Shown here one piece after another: positions 53,395 through 62,532 of a stretch of 64,000 nucleotides of DNA. Source of the stretch: an uncultured Alphaproteobacteria bacterium (GTDB lineage Bacteria; Pseudomonadota; Alphaproteobacteria; GCA-2731375); contig CATOSZ010000003.1 in assembly GCA_951812805.1 (NCBI GenBank), positions 760,557 through 824,556 of the forward strand. Reading direction: 5' to 3'. A program made the translations under genes and the position numbers. Under the pieces are notes generated by a model, which saw only the letters and a program-made list of their open reading frames with translations, was not told the DNA's origin and ran no database searches. Numbering within the stretch: the stretch's first letter is position 1; each line of letters starts with the position of its first letter.

Positions 53395-54966
53395 TCAGGT
53401 CCAGATCAGGTTGCGATAGGGCACCGGACCGCCGGCCCGGATATCGTCGAAGAGGCCGACCTCCCAATCGAGATAGGCCTCGACATTCTCCCGGAGGTCG
53501 CCCGGCCGTTCGGAGCTGGCGAGCCAATGATCGACCCGCGGTCCCAACAGCCGCCCCTCGCCCGCCTCGAGCGGCAGGCCGGCACGCCGCCAGGCCTGAA
53601 CGCCGCCCTCCAGGACCAGGGCGCCGGCGCCGATTTCCGCCGCCGCCAGCGCGGCAACTCCGCCGTCCTCCGAGGTCAGCACGAGCGGTCCGCCGCCATC
53701 GCGCAGCGCCGGGGTCTCGGCCAGCGCCGTCCGCGAACACCAGGCCGCACCCGGCACGTGGCCCGCGACATAGGCGTCGGAATGACCGACGTCGATCACC
53801 CGGGCGCCGGCCAGTTCCTGCAGGTCGCCGGGCGCGATGCGATGGGCGGCGTCGACCTGGACTACCGAGGCCGGCGCCGGACCGGTCGCCAACGGCGCCC
53901 CGGCGATGCCGCCCGCCAGGACCGCCACCTCCCCCCAGCCCATCATGGTCAGCCAGAGCGCGGTGACCGTGGCCCGGACTTCGTCGTCGTCGCAGACGAC
54001 ATGGCGGGCGCCCAGGGTGGCGAAGTAACGCTCCGGGCTCATGACCAGGGTGCCTTCCGGCGCGTTGACGGCGCCGTCGAGGTGGCCGGCGGCGAACTCG
54101 TCCGCCGTGCGCACGTCGAACAGATAGGTGGTTCGCGCCCGCTCCGCCCGCCAGCGGGCCAGCGTCTCGTGATCGATCCGGGCGATCCCGGCCGCCTCGG
54201 CGATACGGGCGGCACGGGGACGGGCCTGCTCAACCGACTTCGCTGTCGCGGGGTCGGCGAAGCGCGTCGCCGCAGTCTCCAGCTCCTGGCCGTGCAGCAG
54301 CCAGTTGCGGGTCCCGTGGTGCAGCACGCGGATCTCGTTCCCGATGCCGGCGAAGCGGAGGGAGAGGCCGCCGAGAATGCCGCGGGTCCCGCTCATGCAG
54401 TTGACGACGACCTTGGTCTCCGGGCCCGGCACCAGGTCGTCGAAACAACGCAGCAGATCGGCGCCCGGCGCATTGGTGCTGCCCGGAATGTTACCCCAGC
54501 CGTATTCCCGCCGGGGCCGGGAATCGAGCACGACGCAGTTCTCGCCGTCCTCCAGCCAGCGGGCGAGTTCGGGCGGATCGATGAAGTCGGGCCGGCCGAG
54601 GCTGCGCGCGAAGGCGCCGAAGCCCTTTGCCGGCACCTCGATCTCGGGGAAGAGGGCACCGCCCGCCGCCGACCATCCGGCCGCGCCGCCGTCCGGGATA
54701 TGCACCGCGTCGTAACCGAGCGTTTCCAGGCGGGCAGCCGCGAGCGCCGCCTCGCCGCCGCCGCCGCCGTCCAGCAGGACGACCCGCGTCGCCCGGCGCG
54801 GCACCGTCGCCAGCACCGCCGGCTCCAGCGCCGAAAGCGGCAGGTTCGCCGCCAGCAGCGGATGACCGGTGCCGAAGGCGGTGATTTCGCGCACGTCGAT
54901 CAGCGCCACCTCGCCACCGTCGGCCAGCAGGGCCTGCGCCCCGGCGGCGGATATCGATTGGGCCAT
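53395..54966 (-). CDS. Four-domain rhodanese-like sulfurtransferase
   Basis: 523 residues made of four rhodanese-like units. Unit 1 (GEVALIDVREITAFGTGHPL) lacks a clear cysteine. Unit 2 (NCVVLDSRPRREYGWGNIPG) has the canonical loop VVVNCMSGTRG with Cys190. Unit 3 (TYLFDVRTADEFAAGHLDGA) ends its strand HVVCDDDEVRAT, with an off-register cysteine. Unit 4 (RVIDVGHSDAYVAGHVPGAA) ends LVLTSEDGGVA, without one. Likely one active sulfur carrier with three structural or binding units. Role of such tandem rhodaneses is unclear, perhaps sulfur delivery or cyanide/thiosulfate handling. Divergent from the DUF1445 gene. Confidence 0.9.
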   Translation of the reverse strand: MAQSISAAGAQALLADGGEVALIDVREITAFGTGHPLLAANLPLSALEPAVLATVPRRATRVVLLDGGGGGEAALAAARLETLGYDAVHIPDGGAAGWSAAGGALFPEIEVPAKGFGAFARSLGRPDFIDPPELARWLEDGENCVVLDSRPRREYGWGNIPGSTNAPGADLLRCFDDLVPGPETKVVVNCMSGTRGILGGLSLRFAGIGNEIRVLHHGTRNWLLHGQELETAATRFADPATAKSVEQARPRAARIAEAAGIARIDHETLARWRAERARTTYLFDVRTADEFAAGHLDGAVNAPEGTLVMSPERYFATLGARHVVCDDDEVRATVTALWLTMMGWGEVAVLAGGIAGAPLATGPAPASVVQVDAAHRIAPGDLQELAGARVIDVGHSDAYVAGHVPGAAWCSRTALAETPALRDGGGPLVLTSEDGGVAALAAAEIGAGALVLEGGVQAWRRAGLPLEAGEGRLLGPRVDHWLASSERPGDLRENVEAYLDWEVGLFDDIRAGGPVPYRNLIWT

Positions 54967-55057
54967 GCGAAGGATCCTCCGGCTTTCCGAGACGGCACGA
55001 TGGCCCGCCGTCCCGCAACTTGCTACGCTCGCCCCTCACAATGACGGGGCCTTGGCC

Positions 55058-55858
55058 ATGGATGCAAGAGTGGACACAGCGTCGCAAGCCGCCGAATTGC
55101 GCGCGGCGATCCGGGCAGGACGGCACGATGGTCGGACCACGGGCCTGGTGCCGGGCATGGTGCAGGCGAACCTGGTGATCCTGCCGGCCGCCTGGGCGGA
55201 CGATTTCCGCACCTTCTGCCACCGCAACCACCAGGCCTGCCCGTTGATCGACGAGACGGCACCCGGCACGCGGAGCCTTCCCCGCCTCGGTGTCGACATC
55301 GACGTCGCGACGGATCTGCCGCGCTACAACGTCTTTCGCGACGGCGTGCTGGTCGAGGAGGCGACCGATCTGACCTCGCTCTGGCAAGAGGACTTCATCG
55401 CCTTCGCGCTCGGCTGTTCCTATTCCTTCGAAGGGGCCTTGCTGGAAGCCGGCCTGCGGCTTCGCCACCAGGACCTGGGCGTCAAGGTCCCGCTCTATGT
55501 CACCGATATGGCGACGGCGCCCGCTGGCCCGTTCGAGGGTCCGCTCATCGTCTCCATGCGGCCCTTCCCGCCCGCCGACGCGATCCAGGCCATCGCCATC
55601 ACCTCGCGCTATGACCAGGTCCATGGCGCCCCGCTGCATTTCGGCGATCCCGCGGCGATCGGCATCGCCGACATCGACGCCCCCTGGTCCGGCGCGCCGC
55701 CCGTGCTCCATCCGGGCGAGGTCCCGCTGTTCTGGGCCTGCGGGGTGACGCCGCAGCTGGTTCTCGAACGCGCGCGCCCGCCGATCGCCATCACCCACAA
55801 GCCCGGCCACATGCTGGTCACCGACCTTTTGAATGCGGAGTTCGCCCGGGCGGCCTGA
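55058..55858 (+). CDS. DUF1445-family putative hydro-lyase (D-glutamate cyclase-like)
   Basis: 266 residues from the ATG at 55058. RTTGLVPGMVQANLVILPAA, FIAFALGCSYSFEGALLEAG and VSMRPFPPADAIQAIAITSR with YDQVHGAPLHFGDPAAIGIA are the family-defining blocks. Mammalian members convert D-glutamate to 5-oxo-D-proline (reversible hydro-lyase). Bacterial ones often occur beside oxoprolinase-like genes; hyuAB in this window are 40 kb away, so linkage is only thematic. Followed 15 bases later by a MetE-like gene. Confidence 0.9.
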   Translation: MDARVDTASQAAELRAAIRAGRHDGRTTGLVPGMVQANLVILPAAWADDFRTFCHRNHQACPLIDETAPGTRSLPRLGVDIDVATDLPRYNVFRDGVLVEEATDLTSLWQEDFIAFALGCSYSFEGALLEAGLRLRHQDLGVKVPLYVTDMATAPAGPFEGPLIVSMRPFPPADAIQAIAITSRYDQVHGAPLHFGDPAAIGIADIDAPWSGAPPVLHPGEVPLFWACGVTPQLVLERARPPIAITHKPGHMLVTDLLNAEFARAA

Positions 55859-55873
55859 AGATCGGATGGCGAG

Positions 55874-56914
55874 ATGACGGAGACCTTGATTCCGACGACG
55901 CTCGTCGGCAGCTACCCGCAGCCGGGCTGGCTGGTCGACCGGGACAAGCTGCTGGGCGACGCGCCGCCGCGCGTGCGCATGCGCGAGGTCTGGCGCCCAG
56001 CAGCGGACCTGCTGGAGGAGGCGCAGGACGACGCGACCCTCGCCGCGCTGCACGACCAGGAGCGGGCCGGCATCGACATCGTGACCGACGGCGAGGCGCG
56101 CCGGGAAAGCTATTTCAACCGCTTCGCCAACGCGCTTGCGGGGATCAGCCTCGATCCCCCCGGCAGGGTGCCGGGGCGCACCGGCCTGCCGACCCTGGTG
56201 CCGCGGGTCACCGGCCCGCTGCGCCGGCGCGAAGCGGTCCAGGTTCGCGACGTCGCCTTCCTGCGCGCCCATACGACGAAGCCGATCAAGATCACCATTC
56301 CCGGCCCCTTCACCATGGCGAAGATGGCGCTGGACGAGCACTATGGCGACTTCGAGGCCCTGGTCATGGCCTATGCCGACGTGGTCAACGCCGAAGTTCT
56401 GGAGCTGAAGGCGGCGGGCGCCGACGTGATCCAGCTGGACGAGCCGCACATGCAGGCCCACCCCGAACAGGCCGGCCGCTATGCGCTCGCCGGTATCGAC
56501 CGGGCCCTCGACGGCATCGCCGGCGCGACCATCGTGCATTTGTGCTTCGGCTACGCCTATGTCGTCAGCGACAAACCGAACGGTTATTCCTTCCTGCCGG
56601 AACTGGAACGATGCGCCGCCGGCGCCGTCTCGATCGAGGCGGCGGAACCCGGTCTCGATCCCGCGATTCTCAGCCAGCTGCCGACCAAGCAGGTGCTGTT
56701 CGGGGTCATCGATCTCTCGACGCACGAGGTGGAGACGGCCGGACAGGTGGCCGCCCGCCTACGCGGCGCGCTGCGCCATATCGCGCCCGAACGGCTGATC
56801 GCCGCCCCGGATTGCGGCATGAAGTACCTGCCTCGCGACGTCGCATTCGCAAAGCTGCAGGCGCTGGTCGCCGGCGCCGCCCTGGTCCGCGCCGAGATCG
56901 CCGCCGCGTCGTGA
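55874..56914 (+). CDS. Cobalamin-independent methionine-synthase-like (MetE C-terminal family) protein
   Basis: 346 residues, only the catalytic half of MetE. It begins TLIPTTLVGSYPQPGWLVDR, and the zinc/substrate region shows VHLCFGYAYVVSDK (His and Cys), SIEAAEPGLDP and AAPDCGMKYLPRDVA with the late cysteine. Stand-alone members often use other methyl donors or thiols than full MetE, and some act on xenobiotic-derived methyl groups. Operon with the DUF1445 and GNAT genes (GTGA overlap with the latter). True methionine synthesis is not assured. Confidence 0.88.
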   Translation: MTETLIPTTLVGSYPQPGWLVDRDKLLGDAPPRVRMREVWRPAADLLEEAQDDATLAALHDQERAGIDIVTDGEARRESYFNRFANALAGISLDPPGRVPGRTGLPTLVPRVTGPLRRREAVQVRDVAFLRAHTTKPIKITIPGPFTMAKMALDEHYGDFEALVMAYADVVNAEVLELKAAGADVIQLDEPHMQAHPEQAGRYALAGIDRALDGIAGATIVHLCFGYAYVVSDKPNGYSFLPELERCAAGAVSIEAAEPGLDPAILSQLPTKQVLFGVIDLSTHEVETAGQVAARLRGALRHIAPERLIAAPDCGMKYLPRDVAFAKLQALVAGAALVRAEIAAAS

Positions 56915-57339
56915 CGATCCGTCCCGCCGTCGGCGACGACCTGGCCGCTGTCGCGGATATCGCGCGGGCGGCCTATGCCATCTATGTCGCGCGCATCGGC
57001 CGCACACCGGCCCCGATGGTCGCCGACTTCGCCGGACATCTCGCGCGGGGCGAGCTCTATGTCGCCATCCTCGACGGCACGATCGCCGGCTATGTGGTTT
57101 TTCACCCGCGCGGCGACCACCTGCATCTGGAGAATGTCGCCGTCGGCCCCGCGGCCCAGGGCCTGGGCCTCGGCAAGCGCCTCGTCGCCTTCGTCGAGGA
57201 CGAAGCCCGGCGGTCGGGCCGTGCCGCGGTCGAGCTCTATACCAACATCCACATGACCGAGAACCTCGCGATGTACCCCGCCCTCGGCTACCGCGAGACG
57301 GGACGCCGCCGCGAAGACGATGTAGCGGGGCAGAAATAA
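56911..57339 (+). CDS. GNAT-family N-acetyltransferase
   Basis: 142 residues from a GTG overlapping the MetE-like stop by four bases. TIRPAVGDDLAAVADIARAA is the N-terminal strand and helix. HLHLENVAVGPAAQGLGLGK holds the acetyl-CoA loop (Q-G-x-G-x-G). The final block is ELYTNIHMTENLAMYPALGY with the family tyrosine. Probably acetylates a small amine; substrate unknown. Convergent with the prophage tail gene after a 117-bp gap. Confidence 0.9.
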   Translation: MTIRPAVGDDLAAVADIARAAYAIYVARIGRTPAPMVADFAGHLARGELYVAILDGTIAGYVVFHPRGDHLHLENVAVGPAAQGLGLGKRLVAFVEDEARRSGRAAVELYTNIHMTENLAMYPALGYRETGRRREDDVAGQK

Positions 57340-57456
57340 TTAAGAATCGTGTTCGGAAATATTTTTTCACGGCCGAAACCGTCTGGAAAATCGCCGTGAT
57401 TTTGGGGGCATTCCGGCCTGGAAAATCGGCCACAATACGTTGGTGACGGAGGTCTT

Positions 57457-60400
57457 TCATGAGACCCTGTAGATTTTCCAATTGATCCACCACCAGTCCC
57501 CGCGCACTGGTCGAATATTAGTGACCCCCTTACACCAGAGATCGAGCTTGAGACGCAACGACTGGTTGCCGCTCCAGCGCGTCAAAGGCAAGACAGTGAC
57601 CTGCACACCCCATAATACGTCCGGCGGGACACCTGAATTAGATATCACGTGGGCATTGGTAATCCCGGCCGTGCCGAGATAGGTGGCGTCGGCGCCATTC
57701 CAGGCGCTGATCGGCACGCCGGTCCGCTCCACGAACCAGGTGCCGGCGACCCTAATCGCCGCGGAATGTTTGACGTCCCAGCCGCCGATGGGGAGAGATC
57801 CCTGATCGGCGACGATCTTGCGCGAGATGACGACGCCGTTGAATTCGGCGTCCCCGGACTTCTGGATGCGCCAGCCGGATTTACCGGTCCGAAAATTAGA
57901 ACTCTGAATGACGCCAGAAAGTTTCTCGCTACCGACCGCCCCGTCCCTGATCCCCTGCGAGCCGACGACGATAGAGCCGGCGCGGATGTGAGAGCTGGTA
58001 ATGGAGTTAGCCGCGATCGCGTTCGCGGTTACGCTTCCGGGCATCAGAATATTGCCGTCGAGGCGCTTATCGATGCGTAGCCACGCGCGGCCCGACCAAG
58101 CGCGGGTCTCTGCCCACGAGCCGCTCGGGTAATACAGTGTGACTGTATCTGAGACTATCGGAGCGCCAGGCAACGCGAGATGGGCCTCCGCGCCAGACCA
58201 TACGCCGCGAAGAACGCGGCGATAAAAGTCCCCCCGCGCGCGCTTTCCGGACGCGCCGTCCTCTCCGTCCCTGCCGGGATCGCCATCCTTGCCGTCGCGA
58301 GAGTACCGCGAGAACAGCGCGGGGGTGGAGAAATTACCCCAAGCGCCGGCGCGGCCCTGGCGGCTGGATACCCACTCGGAGGGGAGGCGGGCGGTGACGC
58401 CCCGGGGATCGCGCGACCAACCGTAGGGGAGATAGGAGTCTACGACACGGTCGCCCGTGGGCCGGGCGGGCGCGGCGGCGCCCGCCGTGCGGCGAAATAT
58501 GTATTCGGTCGACCGGGCGGCACCGCGCGGTGGCGGTAGGGTGGCGGCGGCGTAGGCTGGTTCCGACTCCCGGCCGTGGGCGTCGACCGCCACGATGGCG
58601 AAGCGCCAGGTACCGGCGGGTGGGTCCTGGCTCTCCCAGGGACTGGCGGTGAGCAGGCCGTCGTGCAGCGGCGTCATGGCCGAGCGTGGGGCCCGCGCGC
58701 CCGGCGCGTACAGAATGCGGTATCCGACGACGGTGGGGGATGCGGCGTCGCGCCAGCCGAAGCGCCGGGTGCCGTCGGCGGCGGCCGCGACCGTGAAGGC
58801 CTCCGGCGCGGCGGGCGCCGGGCCGGCCACGCCGGCGGCCTTGAACTTGGCCACGAAGGGCGTGCCCGCCGGGGCGGCGTCGGAGCCGGGCGTCACCACC
58901 ACGTCGATTTCGCCGCCGGCGCGGGCGATCCAGCTGGCGCTGGTCTCGCCGGCGGAGAGCCTGGCGACGACGCGCATCTCGCCGCCGTCGTCGGCGCGGA
59001 TGGTGCCGCCACGCCAGTCGCCGGCCACGGAGAGTGTGGCGGTGATCTCCACCAAGTGGGCGCGGCCAACCTGGACGGGCGCCTCCGAGAAGCCGATGGC
59101 GAGCACACGCGGCGTCTCGCGGCGCAGGCGGGGCAGCGGCACCGCGAGGTCGGAGGTGGCGGCCCGGTGATAGGCGTCGACCTCGTCGATCGCCTCGAAG
59201 CGGGTCGTGCCGTCGGCGCGCGGCCGGACCGAGACGATCCGGACCTTGGCCGGCGGGCTGCCGGCCGGGTAGAGCCGCCAGAGGATGTCCAGGGGATCGT
59301 CGCCCGCCGCGCCCGGGGCGGCGGGCAGCGGCGCGGCCAACAGGACCTCGTCATCGCCCCCGCCGCCAGGACGAGCGACCAGGGTGGTGTGCAGGGCGCC
59401 GTCGGCGAGACGCAGGATCATGTAATCGTCGCCGGTGAGCTCGACGGGGCGGGAGAGACGCAGGCGGCGCTCGTTGCCCCCGAGCAGACGGCCGGCGAGG
59501 CCGCCGTCGATCAGGCCGTGGGTCAGCCGGACGACGTCGCCGCGCTGGATCAGCAAGCCCTCGTCGGCCATGTCCCAGCCGATGCGGCGGCGGTGATAGA
59601 TCTGCCGCGCGGCCTGCAGATTGCATTCGGTGGCCGCCTGCGCACGCTTCGTCACGCCGGGCAGCGTGACGGTCACGCTACGGGCCGGCGCGCCACGCAC
59701 GCCCGGCGCCAGGCGGCGGACGCTGTTCCACTGCCAGTCCAGGTCGGGTTCGACGTAGCGGCAGACGATCTCCTCGGCGCCCGTCGCCGCGGCCCAGTCG
59801 ACCTCGAGGGAGCCGGCAAGGATGTTCTCGGGCGTGATCAGCGCGGTGACCGGCGTCCCCGCGGCCTCCCAGACCACGCCGAGCTTGCCGGCGGCCCAGC
59901 TCGGGCTGGCGCGGCCACAGCGCGCGATCAGGGTGAGGACCTGGGCCTGCGTCATGGCGCGGTCGATCACGTAATCACAGGCCAGCCCCTGGGCCTCGCA
60001 CTGGGCACCCCAACGCTTGAGGGCCGCATCGTCGATCCGCGCGGGCGGCAGGCCGGCGCCGGCCTTGAGATGGCCATCGGCGAACACGCCGCGGGCGAAC
60101 CAGCGGAAGAGCCAGGCCGGGTTCGAGGTGACCCGGGGCGCGCTCCAGCGCCGGCCGTCCCAGACCGGTACCCTCTGGCTCACCAGGGCGGAGATCTTCT
60201 CCAGGCGGCCGGAGACCTGGCCGGAGGCGCGGAGCTTGAGGCCGAGCCGGGTCTGACCGCCGTAATCGGCGCTATCCGGCTGATAGCCGCGCAGCGCGGT
60301 CCAATGCAGCCGGTCGATGACGTGTTTATCGTCTTCCGGCGCCCCGAGACGCCGCAGGCGGACATGGTGGGCCTTGTCGGCGCCGGCATTCGTCAGAATG

Positions 60401-61452
60401 AGGGCGATGGTCCGGCGATAGGGTGTCCGTTTGTCCCAGGCGAGGGTGTGGCGGAGGGTGACCTTGCCGGCATTGCCGCCCTCCGGCCAGTGCTCGATCT
60501 CGATCTCGACGGCGTGCCGCCCAGGGTCGCCCTTCTTCGATAGAGTGAACAGCTGCCCGGCGATGTCGATGGCGGCACGGGCCGTGCCGGCGGGCAGCAC
60601 GCGCTCGATCCAATCGGTAGCATCGAGCGCGGCGCCCTCGACGGTGTCGACGTTACCCGCGACCAGCGAGATCGTGCCGCCACCGCGCGCCCACTCGGTC
60701 TCGACGCCCTCGTAGACGGAGAGCGGTGTGTCGCCGTGACGGAGATCGCGGATCTCGAGGTTGCCGAAGCCGAAGTTGAAGATCTGGAAGAGATCCTGTT
60801 CGACCCGACCGTCCGCGCCGGCGGCGAACTCGGCGTATTCACGGGCCCCGAGGTCGGGGAATATCCGGTGGGTACCGAGCACGAGGGGCAGGCGGGCGTA
60901 GAGGCGCGCCCGGTTGGCGCCGCCGGCCAGCGAATAGACCGCCTCGCCCGGCGCGCCGCCGCCCGGCGCGCCGCCGCCCGGCGCGTCGGGCGAAGGCGGC
61001 GGGACGAGGGCGTTGGCGACCAGGGTGCCGCCGATCAGCACGGCGGCGCTGGCCGCACTGGCGGCGAACTGGCTGCCGAGCAAGGCGACGCCGGCCGGAC
61101 CGCCGATATAGGCGGCGCCGGCGATGATGGCGATCTGCAGGGCGATGGCGAGGGGGTTGGAATCACCGCCGGCGGGCACGACGCGCAGGGTCACGATGTC
61201 GCCGGGGCCGAGCCTCGCCGCTGGCCAGAGTGCGCGGGCGACCGGGCAGCCATTCAGGGCGATGGCGACGTGGCCCGGGTCCGCGCCCAGACGCCGCGCC
61301 TCCTGGGCGGCGAGGCTCGCCAGGGTCTCGTGGCCCCGGAGCGCCACGCGCCGTGTCTCGCGGCCCTCGGCGGTCAGCGGGTGGGGCCAGAGGTCGGCGA
61401 CCGCGGCCTGTTCCGGGGCGGTGCAAGGGCCGGAAACGGGCGTTTCCCGCAT
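57457..61452 (-). CDS. Phage host-specificity protein J-like tail tip, with gpI-like N-terminal fusion
   Basis: About 1331 residues from the ATG at 61452 (a GTG four codons earlier is possible). Residues 1-150 resemble lambda tail protein I: a ubiquitin-like piece (HETLASLAAQEARRLGADPG) and a hydrophobic segment (IALQIAIIAGAAYIGGPAGV), so J and I appear fused. The central part is J-like (RVEQDLFQIFNFGFGNLEIR through QVLTLIARCGRASPSWAAGK). A fibronectin-like unit and a short collagen-like run (GKDGDPGRDGEDGASG) lead to the C-terminal tip with GSVTANAIAANSITSSHIRA. The last 600 bases have lower GC, typical for exchanging receptor-binding tips. It contacts the host surface. Confidence 0.88.
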   Translation of the reverse strand: MRETPVSGPCTAPEQAAVADLWPHPLTAEGRETRRVALRGHETLASLAAQEARRLGADPGHVAIALNGCPVARALWPAARLGPGDIVTLRVVPAGGDSNPLAIALQIAIIAGAAYIGGPAGVALLGSQFAASAASAAVLIGGTLVANALVPPPSPDAPGGGAPGGGAPGEAVYSLAGGANRARLYARLPLVLGTHRIFPDLGAREYAEFAAGADGRVEQDLFQIFNFGFGNLEIRDLRHGDTPLSVYEGVETEWARGGGTISLVAGNVDTVEGAALDATDWIERVLPAGTARAAIDIAGQLFTLSKKGDPGRHAVEIEIEHWPEGGNAGKVTLRHTLAWDKRTPYRRTIALILTNAGADKAHHVRLRRLGAPEDDKHVIDRLHWTALRGYQPDSADYGGQTRLGLKLRASGQVSGRLEKISALVSQRVPVWDGRRWSAPRVTSNPAWLFRWFARGVFADGHLKAGAGLPPARIDDAALKRWGAQCEAQGLACDYVIDRAMTQAQVLTLIARCGRASPSWAAGKLGVVWEAAGTPVTALITPENILAGSLEVDWAAATGAEEIVCRYVEPDLDWQWNSVRRLAPGVRGAPARSVTVTLPGVTKRAQAATECNLQAARQIYHRRRIGWDMADEGLLIQRGDVVRLTHGLIDGGLAGRLLGGNERRLRLSRPVELTGDDYMILRLADGALHTTLVARPGGGGDDEVLLAAPLPAAPGAAGDDPLDILWRLYPAGSPPAKVRIVSVRPRADGTTRFEAIDEVDAYHRAATSDLAVPLPRLRRETPRVLAIGFSEAPVQVGRAHLVEITATLSVAGDWRGGTIRADDGGEMRVVARLSAGETSASWIARAGGEIDVVVTPGSDAAPAGTPFVAKFKAAGVAGPAPAAPEAFTVAAAADGTRRFGWRDAASPTVVGYRILYAPGARAPRSAMTPLHDGLLTASPWESQDPPAGTWRFAIVAVDAHGRESEPAYAAATLPPPRGAARSTEYIFRRTAGAAAPARPTGDRVVDSYLPYGWSRDPRGVTARLPSEWVSSRQGRAGAWGNFSTPALFSRYSRDGKDGDPGRDGEDGASGKRARGDFYRRVLRGVWSGAEAHLALPGAPIVSDTVTLYYPSGSWAETRAWSGRAWLRIDKRLDGNILMPGSVTANAIAANSITSSHIRAGSIVVGSQGIRDGAVGSEKLSGVIQSSNFRTGKSGWRIQKSGDAEFNGVVISRKIVADQGSLPIGGWDVKHSAAIRVAGTWFVERTGVPISAWNGADATYLGTAGITNAHVISNSGVPPDVLWGVQVTVLPLTRWSGNQSLRLKLDLWCKGVTNIRPVRGDWWWINWKIYRVS

Positions 61453-61454
61453 CT

Positions 61455-61877
61455 TTACAGCCACCGGTACAGGCCTTGGATCTCGAGGCCACGGGCCGCC
61501 AGGCTGGCGGCGGGGTGCAGCACGGTGCCGACGCCCCGCTGACAGTGCAGCACCCAGGCGTCGCTTTCGATTCCGACGTGGAGGCCGATGTGGTGGCCGA
61601 GGCCGCGCCGCCGGCCGGCGGCGCGCATCAGCACGCCGTCGCCCTCTGTCGCTCTCTCGCCGTGGGCGAGGGGGCGGGCGTATTCAGTGGCGAGCGCGCC
61701 CACCTGGGCGTCGCGCCCGCGCACGCCCCGGGCGCGCGGCGGCGGCGACCAGTGCCGGGCGAAGCGCTCGGCCAGGACGAGAGCGACGAGATCGGCGCAG
61801 TCGAAGGCGCCCTCGACATAGGGTCGGCCGATGTAGGCCTCGCTCCAGTGTCGCGACGTGGCGGCGGCTTCAGACAT
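61455..61877 (-). CDS. Phage tail NlpC/P60-like peptidase
   Basis: 140 residues from the ATG at 61877, overlapping the DUF1833 stop by eight bases. The nucleophile is in YVEGAFDCADLVALVLAERF. The histidine region is LGHHIGLHVGIESDAWVLHC, and the motif order is that of NlpC/P60 peptidases in tail tips (lambda K-like), which cut peptidoglycan during DNA injection. The protein is short but complete for this group. It precedes the J-like gene directly. Confidence 0.88.
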   Translation of the reverse strand: MSEAAATSRHWSEAYIGRPYVEGAFDCADLVALVLAERFARHWSPPPRARGVRGRDAQVGALATEYARPLAHGERATEGDGVLMRAAGRRRGLGHHIGLHVGIESDAWVLHCQRGVGTVLHPAASLAARGLEIQGLYRWL

Positions 61878-62532
61878 CGACCCCTCCGTCGTCGGGCGAG
61901 GCGCTGTCTCCGCCGCCCTCGGTACCGTCGTCGCCGTGGTCGCTCTCGCCCTGATCGTCGGACGGGCCCGAGGATCCAGGCGCTGGCGACGGCGGTGGGG
62001 GTGGTGGCGGCGGGTCGACGTCGACGTCGCCACCGCCACCGGTCGGGCCGTTGGCGGCCGTCGCCGCGCCGAACAGGCCGGGCGCGGTCTCGGGGTCGTA
62101 CCGCACGGCGACCGCGTCGCGGTCCAGCAGCGGATCGTAGCCGAGCGTGACCGTCACCCGCTCGTCGTCGTAGCGCACGTGCAGGACGTCCAGCACCGCC
62201 TCCCATTCGATGGCGCGGCGCGCGGCGAGCACCAGCATTACCCGGCAGGTGGCGCCGGCGGCCCCACCCGCGCGCTCGATCCATTGCGTCAGATCGCGGC
62301 CGACGTTGTCGAGCACGAGTTCGGCCGAGGGGGCGCGGCCCTCGACGTCGTCGGCCAGGCGCAGCATGAAGCCGAGCGCATCGTAACGGTGCCGGCCGAT
62401 CGTGATCGGTGTCGTGTGGGAGACCACGCGCACCGGGTCGGTTATCGCCGGGTGGCGGATCTCCAGGGCGGCCAGCACCACGTCGTCGGCGCCGAGGGTG
62501 GAGAGCGTGCGGCGGAATCGTGCTGTCGTCAT
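61870..62532 (-). CDS. DUF1833-family phage tail protein with acidic proline-rich tail
   Basis: 220 residues. The DUF1833 core is seen in VLAALEIRHPAITDPVRVVS, ITIGRHRYDALGFMLRLADD and AELVLDNVGRDLTQWIERAG. These proteins sit in the tail-tip ring of siphophages. The last 60 residues are unusual: a proline run (DPPPPPPPPSPAPG) and an acidic glycine/serine-rich end (SDDQGESDHGDDGTEGGGDS), perhaps a disordered linker to the next tail protein. It overlaps both neighbours by a few bases. Confidence 0.85.
   Translation of the reverse strand: MTTARFRRTLSTLGADDVVLAALEIRHPAITDPVRVVSHTTPITIGRHRYDALGFMLRLADDVEGRAPSAELVLDNVGRDLTQWIERAGGAAGATCRVMLVLAARRAIEWEAVLDVLHVRYDDERVTVTLGYDPLLDRDAVAVRYDPETAPGLFGAATAANGPTGGGGDVDVDPPPPPPPPSPAPGSSGPSDDQGESDHGDDGTEGGGDSASPDDGGVDV

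Noticed and set aside
58576..60543. 655-residue plus-strand ORF opposite the phage J-like gene
   Set aside because: Shadow of the tail gene; composition is Gly/Arg/Asp-rich and no domain is visible.
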